8,367 nt of DNA from Arenicella sp. GTDB lineage: Bacteria; Pseudomonadota; Gammaproteobacteria; Arenicellales; Arenicellaceae. This document shows positions 1-5,960 of the stretch, piece by piece (position 1 is the first letter of the stretch; each line of letters begins with the position of its first letter). The notes beneath the pieces are model-generated. The model saw only the letters and a list, made by a program, of their open reading frames with translations, had not been told where the DNA came from and made no database searches. The position numbers and the translations under genes are program-made. The stretch spans positions 1 through 8,367 of the forward strand of contig JAESTB010000618.1 in assembly GCA_016763815.1 (NCBI GenBank), in the 5' to 3' direction.

Positions 1-1629
1 AACATAGCCTGGAGGCGCACCAATCAATCGAGATACAGTATGGCGCTCCATGTATTCTGACATATCAAAGCGAATCAACTCCACGCCCAAGGTCATAGCG
101 AGCTGGCGTGACACTTCGGTCTTACCAACACCGGTCGGGCCTGAAAATAAGAACGAGCCTATTGGCCTATCAGGCTTGCCCAAACCCGATCTCGACATCT
201 TAATAGCCGAAGCTAAATTAACAATCGCCTCGTCCTGGCCAAATACAACAAGCTTTAAGTCACGCTCAAGGTTCTTAAGTGAATCAACATCGGAAGCCGA
301 TACTGTTTTTGGTGGTATGCGAGCAATAAACGAGACTACTTCTTCAATTTGCTCGGTATCAATGACTGGGATTTCACCCTCTTCTCGATCAAACAAACGG
401 GTACGAGCACCGGCCTCATCGATTACGTCAATCGCTTTGTCTGGTAAAAAACGTTCGTTAATATAACGATCAGCCAGCTCAGCCGCGATAGTTAACGCTT
501 CAGGCGTATACGTTACCTCATGATGATCTTCGTAACGTGATTTCAAACCACGCAAGATCTGCACGGTCTCGTCGACGGACGGTTGTTCAACATCAATCTT
601 TTGAAAACGACGTGACAAGGCTCGGTCTTTCTCAAAAATGCCTCGGTACTCCTGATACGTTGTCGAACCGATGCACTTGAGCTGACCGCTCGACAACGCC
701 GGCTTAAGTAAGTTTGAGGCGTCCATGGCTCCGCCAGAAGCAGCTCCTGCACCAATAATAGTGTGGATTTCATCAATGAAAAGCACCGCATGCTCTTCAC
801 CTTCTAGCGCCTTTAATACCGCCTTAAGGCGTTTTTCGAAATCACCACGATACTTTGTACCAGCTAATAGTGCGCCAAGGTCTAATGAATAGATAACGGC
901 GCCTTTCAATACCGTTGGCACCTCGTCTTCGACAATCTTTTTAGCTAATCCTTCGGCTATCGCCGTCTTACCGACACCTGCTTCACCAACATATAACGGG
1001 TTGTTCTTACGTCTGCGTGACAAAATCTGTATGGTACGCTCGACTTCTTTATCTCGCCCAATTAACGGGTCAATAAAGCCATCAATAGCCCGTTGATTAA
1101 GGTTCACTGTATACGCTTCTAACGGCCCCTCTTTCTGCTCATGCGCCTCCGGATTCTCCTGGCCTTCTGGATATGGCAAGCCTTCCAGCTCGTCTCCATC
1201 TTTAGTAACGCCATGAGAGATATATGAAACCGCATCGAAACGAGTGACACCTTGTTGATCAAGGTAGTAGGCCGCCTGAGAATCTTGCTCAGAAAACATT
1301 GCTACCAAAACATTCTCGCCTTCGACTTCGGTTTTACCGGAGCTCTGAACGTGCACAATCGCTCGCTGAAGAACCCGTTGGAAACCGATGCTCGGCTGCG
1401 TTTTAATTTCTGGTCGGTCTTCTACTTGCGGAATGTTGTCAACCAAATGAAGCTTCAGATCTGAACGCAGTTCGTCTAGGTCCGCCTTACAAGCTTGCAG
1501 CACGGCCATTGCTGAACTGTTTTCTAACAGCGCCAGTAATAAGTGCTCGGTGGTGACGAATTCGTGCCTCGCCTCATGCGCTACTTGTACTGCAAAGTTT
1601 AGCGATTTTTCTAAATCTTTAGATATCAT
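1..1629 (-). CDS. clpA: ClpA, ATP-dependent Clp protease unfoldase subunit (N-terminal 543 codons, cut by window edge)
   Basis: ClpA is the hexameric AAA+ unfoldase that feeds substrates, including N-degron proteins delivered by ClpS, into the ClpP peptidase in the cytoplasm. The reading frame is open from an ATG at 1629 to base 1, giving 543 residues; the family is usually about 750-760, so roughly the last 215 lie outside the window. Visible domains are the double-repeat N-domain that docks ClpS (about 1-140, starting MISKDLEKSLNFAV), an acidic linker (about 140-170), and AAA module 1 with Walker A GEAGVGKT (215-222), a pore-loop KYRG (259-262) and Walker B VLFIDE (282-287). AAA module 2 begins with Walker A GPTGVGKT (497-504), and the window ends at GAPPGYV, in its pore-loop region. 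The start is backed by GGAGG and AGGA 7-12 nt upstream. It lies 34 nt after clpS on the same strand, the standard clpS-clpA operon. The frame shows no break. Confidence 0.97.
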   Translation of the reverse strand, partial: MISKDLEKSLNFAVQVAHEARHEFVTTEHLLLALLENSSAMAVLQACKADLDELRSDLKLHLVDNIPQVEDRPEIKTQPSIGFQRVLQRAIVHVQSSGKTEVEGENVLVAMFSEQDSQAAYYLDQQGVTRFDAVSYISHGVTKDGDELEGLPYPEGQENPEAHEQKEGPLEAYTVNLNQRAIDGFIDPLIGRDKEVERTIQILSRRRKNNPLYVGEAGVGKTAIAEGLAKKIVEDEVPTVLKGAVIYSLDLGALLAGTKYRGDFEKRLKAVLKALEGEEHAVLFIDEIHTIIGAGAASGGAMDASNLLKPALSSGQLKCIGSTTYQEYRGIFEKDRALSRRFQKIDVEQPSVDETVQILRGLKSRYEDHHEVTYTPEALTIAAELADRYINERFLPDKAIDVIDEAGARTRLFDREEGEIPVIDTEQIEEVVSFIARIPPKTVSASDVDSLKNLERDLKLVVFGQDEAIVNLASAIKMSRSGLGKPDRPIGSFLFSGPTGVGKTEVSRQLAMTLGVELIRFDMSEYMERHTVSRLIGAPPGYV

Positions 1630-1663
1630 TTATTTATCCTGCCTCCGGTTCGTTGACGCCAAG

Positions 1664-2002
1664 CTACTCGTCGCCATCGTCTGAATCTGGTTCCATAGTA
1701 CATTGTAAAGGGTGTTTTCTCTCTTGAGCATACCGCAACACTTGCTCTACTTTAGTCTCAGCAATCTCACGAGTAAAAATGCCACAAATACCGGCGCCTT
1801 TCTGGTGTACATGCATCATGATCTGAGCTGCTTTTTCTTCTGAATGATGAAAAACTAAGGTTAAAACATCAATCACGAATTCCATTGTAGTGTAATCGTC
1901 GTTCAATAGTAGAACACGATAAAAGGGCGGCTTTTTTAGTCGCGGTTTAGCGGTTTCAAGTGCTAGGTCGTCATGGTGAATGGGTTCTGGGTAATCGCTC
2001 AT
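1664..2002 (-). CDS. clpS: ClpS, N-degron recognition adaptor for ClpAP
   Basis: ClpS binds proteins with bulky hydrophobic N-terminal residues and delivers them to the N-domain of ClpA. The 112-residue length is close to the usual 105-110. The N-terminus (1-24) is acidic and looks flexible, as expected of the part threaded into ClpA. The core from residue 25 carries the family signature: LLLNDDYTTMEFV with N34, D35, D36 and the gatekeeper-position M40, then MMHVHQKG with H66. These match the E. coli residues that hold the substrate alpha-amino group and line the specificity pocket. The C-terminal tail is short and very acidic (SDDGDE). The Shine-Dalgarno upstream of the ATG at 2002 is weak, but no better start exists. 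It is first in an operon with clpA and is divergent from the cold-shock gene, the same arrangement as E. coli cspD-clpS-clpA. Confidence 0.97.
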   Translation of the reverse strand: MSDYPEPIHHDDLALETAKPRLKKPPFYRVLLLNDDYTTMEFVIDVLTLVFHHSEEKAAQIMMHVHQKGAGICGIFTREIAETKVEQVLRYAQERKHPLQCTMEPDSDDGDE

Positions 2003-2177
2003 GTTTTGTCTGCTAAGTAATTGCTTAACGATTTCACTTGCAGCGTTGCATTGGACGCCAAAATGAATCGTAGAGCTAAAAATTGTTCTAAGCTTAAGTT
2101 TGCGCTCTATTATTGTTTTTTCAAGGGCATCCTACTAGGCAAATGTTAAATTAATAACACTTAATCAATCCACACCC
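2003..2177. other. clpS-side half of the divergent intergenic region
   Basis: This holds the presumed clpS promoter, but I see no convincing -35/-10 pair on the minus strand. The only tidy structure is a small AT-rich inverted repeat, TGTTA (2144-2148) and TAACA (2155-2159) with a 6-bp spacer. It is short enough to be chance. No coding frame with a start and Shine-Dalgarno was found. Confidence 0.4.
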
Positions 2178-2206
2178 TTGACCTTTCACATGTGAGAAGG
2201 TTTACT
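2178..2206 (+). promoter_or_regulatory. sigma70-type promoter for the cold-shock gene with operator-like palindrome in the spacer
   Basis: A -35 box TTGACC (2178-2183, 5 of 6 consensus) and a -10 box TTTACT (2201-2206, 4 of 6) are separated by exactly 17 bp. This predicts transcription starting near 2212-2214 and a 5' leader of about 145 nt, similar to the long leaders known for several cspA-family genes. The spacer contains the perfect 10-bp palindrome TCACATGTGA (2186-2195), placed where a bound repressor would block RNA polymerase. The promoter call rests on consensus and spacing alone. Confidence 0.55.
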
Positions 2207-2213
2207 TGCCGAG

Positions 2214-2236
2214 TTGAATTATTACAAATAATTCAA
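2214..2236 (+). repeat. perfect 10-bp inverted repeat at the predicted 5' end of the csp transcript
   Basis: TTGAATTATT (2214-2223) and AATAATTCAA (2227-2236) are exact reverse complements with a 3-nt spacer ACA. If transcription starts near 2212-2214 the RNA would begin with an AT-rich stem-loop. Such a structure could protect the 5' end or be a temperature-sensitive element; as DNA it could be an operator. The repeat is certain; its function is inferred. Confidence 0.6.
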
Positions 2237-2300
2237 TCTACGTTGTGAAGTCGACAAAGAAATAAGTAGGTCTCAAGAAATCCTACCAGAAACAAAAAGA

Positions 2301-2338
2301 CTTCGTTTAAATACCTGAAGCGAATATCAGGGTTTTTT
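2301..2338 (+). promoter_or_regulatory. attenuator-like stem-loop plus T6 in the csp leader, upstream of the RBS
   Basis: CCTGA (2314-2318) pairs perfectly with TCAGG (2327-2331) across an 8-nt loop, followed after one G by six Ts (2333-2338): an intrinsic-terminator layout with a short stem. An alternative pairing, TTCGTT (2302-2307) with AGCGAA (2319-2324), uses the terminator's loop and encloses its left arm, so the two folds should exclude each other. The GAGG Shine-Dalgarno begins 8 nt after the T run. Conditional termination or temperature-dependent folding is possible; a five-pair stem makes a strong terminator unlikely. Confidence 0.35.
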
Positions 2339-2357
2339 ACCAAAGTGAGGAAATAAG

Positions 2358-2564
2358 ATGGCTACACTAGGAACAGTGAAATGGTTTAACTCTTCAAAAG
2401 GGTTTGGATTTATCGAACCAAGCGATGGCGGAAATGATGTTTTTGCACATTATTCTGAAATCGATATGGATGGATATAAGACTCTTAATGAAGGTCAGGA
2501 AGTAGAATATGAGTTAGAAGACGGAGATAAAGGCCCGAAAGCCGCAAAGATCCGCGCAGCATAA
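2358..2564 (+). CDS. cspD: cold-shock domain protein, CspD-like
   Basis: This is a 68-residue single cold-shock domain protein that binds single-stranded RNA and DNA in the cytoplasm. The OB-fold signatures are complete: GTVKWFN near the start, RNP1 KGFGFI (14-19) and RNP2 DVFAHYS (27-33). The segment YSEIDMDGYKTLNEGQ closely resembles the YSTIQMDGYRTLKAGQ region of E. coli CspD. That resemblance, and the divergent position next to clpS, is why I prefer CspD over CspA/CspE. The long extra C-terminal tail of E. coli CspD is absent, so the symbol is tentative. E. coli CspD inhibits DNA replication in stationary phase; whether this protein does so is unknown. The ATG has a good Shine-Dalgarno (GTGAGGAAATAAG). 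Regulation probably involves the structured leader of about 145 nt, and the gene ends in a strong terminator. Confidence 0.93.
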   Translation: MATLGTVKWFNSSKGFGFIEPSDGGNDVFAHYSEIDMDGYKTLNEGQEVEYELEDGDKGPKAAKIRAA

Positions 2565-2638
2565 TAATAAATACTGTGATTAAATTCGCGTAAAAGCGAG
2601 TAACACCATTTAATCGGCTACCAACATAAGTGGCTACT

Positions 2639-2673
2639 AAAAAGCACGGAAGCTTTACGCTTCCGTACTTTTT
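2639..2673. terminator. strong bidirectional Rho-independent terminator between csp and idh
   Basis: ACGGAAGC (2646-2653) and GCTTCCGT (2659-2666) form a perfect 8-bp stem with loop TTTAC. AAAAAG (2639-2644) and CTTTTT (2668-2673) flank it, so either strand yields a hairpin followed by a U run. It lies 75 nt past the csp stop and about 110 nt past the idh stop, so it can serve both convergent genes. Confidence 0.9.
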
Positions 2674-2726
2674 GGTTTTCTTAGTCTCACTAAAACAGTA
2701 TAAGCGATCAACCAACCGAACCACCA

Positions 2727-2752
2727 CTGAGCGATAAACACTACCCGCTCAG
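2727..2752. repeat. 7-bp perfect stem-loop in the idh 3' region
   Basis: CTGAGCG (2727-2733) and CGCTCAG (2746-2752) are exact reverse complements around a 12-nt loop. It lies about 30 nt beyond the idh stop codon on the idh transcript and has no U run, so it is not an intrinsic terminator by itself. It might stabilise the 3' end of the idh mRNA or assist the terminator at 2639-2673. Confidence 0.5.
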
Positions 2753-2782
2753 CAGATCAATTCAATCTCGATGCGCTTATCC

Positions 2783-5020
2783 CTAGGCGCTGAAGCCATC
2801 GATAATTGAATTAAAGGTGGCACTCGGGCGCATTGCCATTTCAGCCTTCTCTTCTGACGGAGAATAATAACCCTCTAAATCAACAGCCGCACCCTGAGCC
2901 GCGTTCAACTCATCGATTATTTTATCTTCGCCACTCTTCAACTGTTCAAACAAGGACGCAAATTTGGCCTTCAGATCGGTGTCTTTGTCCTGAGCCGCTA
3001 TGGCTTCGGCCCAATACATTGCAAGATAAAAGTGGCTACCACGGTTATCCAACTCGTTAACTTTACGAGATGGCGACTTACCTTGCGTCAACAGCTTACT
3101 GGTAGCAATATCTAGGGTGTCGGCCAGCATTTGTGCTTGCGGGTTATTATTAACCCCAGCCAAATGCTCGAACGAGGCCGCGGTCGCGAGGAATTCACCG
3201 AGTGAGTCCCAGCGTAAATGGCCTTCTTTAGTAAATTGGTGAACATGCTTAGGCGCTGAACCACCCGCCCCTGTCTCGAATAAGCCACCGCCGTTCATAA
3301 GCGGCACTATCGATAACATTTTAGCACTAGTGCCGACTTCTAAGATTGGAAATAGATCCGTTAGGTAGTCACGCAAAACATTACCCGTTATCGAAATCAC
3401 ATCATTACCTTGAGTGATTTGTTCAAGCGAATAACGTGTAGCATCCGCTGGCGACATAATTAGCAGCTCCAGGCCGTCGGTGTCGTGATCAAGCAAATAT
3501 TCGTTAACTTTGATTATCAGTTGAGCTTCATGTGGCCGATTCTTATCTAACCAGAAAACCGATGGCGAGCCTGTTTTACGCGCGCGGCTGACAGCCAGCT
3601 TAACCCAATCTTGAATCGGAGCATCTTTGACCTGACACATACGCCAGATATCGCCCTCTTGCACCGCGTGCTCGAACAATATAGTACCGGTTTCTTCATC
3701 GATAACACGCATATAACCGTCGTATTCCATCTCGTAGGTTTTATCATGAGACCCATACTCCTCCGCTTTTTGCGCCATCAGGCCGACATTCGCTACACTA
3801 CCGATTTTAGTCGGATCTAGTGCACCATGCTCTTTGCAGAAATCAATAACTTCTTGATAAACAAACGCATAGGTACTCTCAGGGATAACCGCTTTAGTAT
3901 CTTGCAGCTCGCCTTCCATATTCCACATTTTGCCTGAATTACGAATCATGGCAGGCATTGAAGCATCAACAATCACGTCACTTGGTACGTGCAGATTTGA
4001 AATACCTTTATCGGAATCGACCATCGCGATGGCGGGTCGATTTTTATAGCAAGCCAAAATATCAGCTTCAATTTTGTCGCGTAGATCCCCAGAGATTTGT
4101 TCGATGATGCTGTAAAGGTTGCCCAGACCGTTATTCGGCTGAACGTTTAGCTCTTCGAATAAAGTCGCATATTTCTCGTATACATCTTTGTAGTAAACCG
4201 TTACCGCGTGACCAAAAACGATTGGGTGCGAGACCTTCATCATGGTGGCTTTAACGTGCAGTGAGAACAGCATATCGTTCTCTTTAGCATCGTCTATTTG
4301 CTCGGCATAAAATTCACGCAACGCGTTTTTACTCATGAACATGGCATCGATAACTTCACCCGCAAGTAACGCCAAACCATCTTGCTTTATGGTTTTATTA
4401 CCGTACTTATCGGTGAATTCGATTTTCACCGAACACGCTTCAGCCAGTGACATCGAGCGCTCGCTAGAACGGAAATCACCACCATTCATAGTTGCTACAT
4501 GTGAACGTGAAGTTGGTAACCACTCGCCCATTGAGTGTGGGTTTTGCCGGGCATAGTTCTTAACCGCCGCTGGCGCTCGGCGATCTGAATTACCTTCACG
4601 TAAAATGGGGTTTACACTACTACCCTTAACCCGTTCGTACCCTCGGCGAACCTTAATTTCTTCATCTGAGCGCGGATCATCGGGAAAATCAGGTAGCGCG
4701 TAACCCTTGTCTTGTAATTCTTTGATAGCGTCTTTAATTTGGGGAATAGATGCGCTAATATTCGGCGTTTTGATAATATTAGCGCTTGGGTCTAGCACTA
4801 ATCCACCAAGCTCTGCGAGAGCATCATCTACGCGCTGGTCTTGGCGAAGATAATCAGAGAATACCGAGAGAATACGCGATGCTAAAGAGATGTCCTTGGT
4901 ATCAATTTCGACATCACATGCCCCAGCAAATGATTTGAATACCGGCAACAGCGATCGCGTAGCTAGGGCTGGTGCTTCGTCGGTAAGGGTGTAGAAAATC
5001 TTAGATTTGGCGTTGCTCAT
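2783..5020 (-). CDS. idh: isocitrate dehydrogenase, NADP-dependent, monomeric type
   Basis: It catalyses oxidative decarboxylation of isocitrate to 2-oxoglutarate with reduction of NADP+, in the TCA cycle. The 745 residues fit the monomeric family (about 740), which is unrelated in length to the dimeric Icd of about 416. From memory of the Azotobacter enzyme, the expected ligand residues fall in register with an offset of 2-3: the S-V-N-P...R-E-G-N-S-D-R-R substrate loop (134-148), K257 in HVKATM, D352 in VDASMP, Y422 in EEYGSHDKT, D551 and D555 in LRDYLTD, and H592, R603 and R652 on the NADP side. The gene converges on the cold-shock gene, sharing the terminator at 2639-2673, and diverges from the 28-codon ORF and nudJ. 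Its Shine-Dalgarno is weak. A GGGG/CCCC pair (5063-5066 and 5077-5080) lies in its upstream region. The frame is intact. In some relatives this locus also carries a dimeric icd; none is seen here. Confidence 0.97.
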   Translation of the reverse strand: MSNAKSKIFYTLTDEAPALATRSLLPVFKSFAGACDVEIDTKDISLASRILSVFSDYLRQDQRVDDALAELGGLVLDPSANIIKTPNISASIPQIKDAIKELQDKGYALPDFPDDPRSDEEIKVRRGYERVKGSSVNPILREGNSDRRAPAAVKNYARQNPHSMGEWLPTSRSHVATMNGGDFRSSERSMSLAEACSVKIEFTDKYGNKTIKQDGLALLAGEVIDAMFMSKNALREFYAEQIDDAKENDMLFSLHVKATMMKVSHPIVFGHAVTVYYKDVYEKYATLFEELNVQPNNGLGNLYSIIEQISGDLRDKIEADILACYKNRPAIAMVDSDKGISNLHVPSDVIVDASMPAMIRNSGKMWNMEGELQDTKAVIPESTYAFVYQEVIDFCKEHGALDPTKIGSVANVGLMAQKAEEYGSHDKTYEMEYDGYMRVIDEETGTILFEHAVQEGDIWRMCQVKDAPIQDWVKLAVSRARKTGSPSVFWLDKNRPHEAQLIIKVNEYLLDHDTDGLELLIMSPADATRYSLEQITQGNDVISITGNVLRDYLTDLFPILEVGTSAKMLSIVPLMNGGGLFETGAGGSAPKHVHQFTKEGHLRWDSLGEFLATAASFEHLAGVNNNPQAQMLADTLDIATSKLLTQGKSPSRKVNELDNRGSHFYLAMYWAEAIAAQDKDTDLKAKFASLFEQLKSGEDKIIDELNAAQGAAVDLEGYYSPSEEKAEMAMRPSATFNSIIDGFSA

Positions 5021-5144
5021 CGTGTTTTATCTCGAACCTAAATATGTGTATTGAGTGTTATTGGGGCTTTTATTAACCCCTCCTAATGTTTGACCTTCGT
5101 CGCTTGCTGACGCCTGCCTTAGCTTAAGTCGCGTACCCCTAGGG

Positions 5145-5172
5145 TTAACGTTTAGAAGTAGATCCTTATAAA
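5145..5172 (+). promoter_or_regulatory. candidate sigma70 promoter for the 28-codon ORF and possibly nudJ-mnmA
   Basis: TTAACG (5145-5150, 4 of 6) and TATAAA (5167-5172, 5 of 6) are separated by 16 bp, predicting a start near 5179. The Shine-Dalgarno of the 28-codon ORF lies about 13 nt further on. No clear terminator is seen between here and nudJ, so this could also serve the nudJ-mnmA pair through a leader of about 330 nt. Confidence 0.45.
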
Positions 5173-5205
5173 CGGTTTGTCTTTCAGCGACGGAGGATTG
5201 TTGCT

Positions 5206-5292
5206 TTGGAAACTGAAAACACAGTATCCGAGCCCGTCAAAGCCGCGGCTCAAGTTCTGATCGACGCTTCTGATAATAATTCATTTTTATAG
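5206..5292 (+). CDS. candidate 28-residue small protein or leader peptide (TTG start)
   Basis: Function unknown. A strong Shine-Dalgarno GGAGGA (5192-5197) sits 8 nt before a TTG start. The frame reads METENTVSEPVKAAAQVLID and runs to TAG at 5290-5292, giving 28 residues. The product is acidic at the N-terminus and alanine-rich in the middle, with no hydrophobic segment or known motif. A candidate promoter lies just upstream (5145-5172). It sits where enteric bacteria carry rluE between icd and nudJ, but I see no resemblance to RluE. It might be an independent small protein, an upstream peptide controlling nudJ-mnmA, or the 5' stump of a lost gene. The non-ATG start and short length keep confidence modest. 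Confidence 0.35.
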   Translation: METENTVSEPVKAAAQVLIDASDNNSFL

Positions 5293-5509
5293 TGAATATT
5301 GGCGCGATCAATTACGTTTTAAAATTGGCGATTAGGATAACACAAAATTTCACCTTGAGCATTGTAAAAGGCCGGTCGTGACGTCACACTAGGGGTATAG
5401 AAAGTTGGTCTAACAGCTGAAGCTTGGGGCCACGTAAAATCAATCAATCTGTGTCGCTGTTTAGAGTTTTGGTTTCTCGTATTCAGCACTCAATTATCTC
5501 CGAGAATGT
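5293..5509 (+). other. non-coding stretch between the small ORF and nudJ
   Basis: No gene is recognised here. It holds a direct repeat ATTGGCG (5298-5304 and 5324-5330), a perfect palindrome GTGACGTCAC (5379-5388) and the right arm of the TACCCCTAG inverted repeat. There is also a weak promoter-like pair TTGGTT / AATTAT with a 17-bp spacer, ending about 14 nt before nudJ. If real it would give nudJ an almost leaderless mRNA. Confidence 0.4.
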
Positions 5510-5950
5510 ATGTGGACACCTGACATTACTGTTGCCGCAGTTTGCCAAAAAAACGGCCGTTTCTTGTTAGTCGAGGAGCGCTCTAAATCAACACAACAAA
5601 TCGTATTTAATCAGCCCGCTGGCCACCTCGAACCAGGTGAGACTATTCTAGAGGGTGTGATTAGAGAAACGCTAGAAGAAACCTGTTGCCACTTCACGCC
5701 GGAAGCCTTAGTGGGGCTCTATCGATTAGCCGCCAATAACGGCAAGACCTACATTCGGTACACCTTTTGTGGCTCTATCGGCGATGTAGACAGCAATTAC
5801 GACCTCGACCCAGATATCATACGCACTCATTGGCTAACGCTAGAAACTATTCGCGCAAACGCTTCACTGCGAAGTCCTATTGTACTCAACTGTATCGACG
5901 ATTTTCTAAGCGGTGTTCGATATCCGCTGGAAATTCTCAAAGAGCTTTAA
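5510..5950 (+). CDS. nudJ: NudJ-type Nudix hydrolase (phosphatase NudJ)
   Basis: A 146-residue Nudix hydrolase. E. coli NudJ hydrolyses nucleoside di- and triphosphates and the thiamine precursor HMP pyrophosphate, releasing phosphate. The Nudix box runs G38-x5-E44-x7-R52-E53-x2-E56-E57 and keeps the metal-binding glutamates. However, the usual glycine after EEx is Cys59 (EETCCHF). The family assignment rests on NudJ-specific segments flanking the box: NQPAGHLE (34-41) and, near the C-terminus, LRSPIV followed by SGVRYPLEIL, which closely match E. coli NudJ. The start MWTPDITVA aligns with E. coli MFKPHVTVA. An overlapping ATG 4 bases upstream (5506) is out of frame and stops after five codons. 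Ten nucleotides separate it from mnmA, indicating one operon as in E. coli. Confidence 0.93.
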   Translation: MWTPDITVAAVCQKNGRFLLVEERSKSTQQIVFNQPAGHLEPGETILEGVIRETLEETCCHFTPEALVGLYRLAANNGKTYIRYTFCGSIGDVDSNYDLDPDIIRTHWLTLETIRANASLRSPIVLNCIDDFLSGVRYPLEILKEL

Positions 5951-5960
5951 ACTAATTCTC

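Larger units (their letters stand above)
5134..5397. repeat. 9-bp inverted repeats TACCCCTAG / CTAGGGGTA bracketing the small ORF
   Basis: TACCCCTAG (5134-5142) has an exact reverse complement at 5389-5397. Together they bracket 264 bp that include the candidate promoter and the 28-codon ORF. The left copy lies within the larger palindrome CCCTAGGG (5137-5144). No target-site duplication flanks the pair and no transposase is present, so a mobile-element reading is weak. Paired regulatory sites or chance are at least as likely. Confidence 0.35.

Noticed and set aside
50..466. Plus-strand open frame of 138 codons
   Set aside because: Lies entirely antisense to clpA, whose translation is unmistakable, and has no family resemblance or good Shine-Dalgarno.
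2485..2727. Minus-strand 80-codon frame covering the csp 3' end and terminator
   Set aside because: Antisense to csp and running through the terminator stem; low-complexity, leucine/arginine-rich translation.
5063..5080. GGGG/CCCC hairpin upstream of idh
   Set aside because: Only four base pairs with a 10-nt loop; too weak to call a terminator or riboswitch.
5767..5955. 62-codon frame overlapping nudJ
   Set aside because: Out-of-frame shadow of nudJ with an arginine-rich, non-protein-like translation.
5913..5960. In-frame upstream extension of mnmA from ATG 5913
   Set aside because: It overlaps nudJ and adds 16 residues absent from MnmA; the ATG at 5961 gives the family's usual length and N-terminus.
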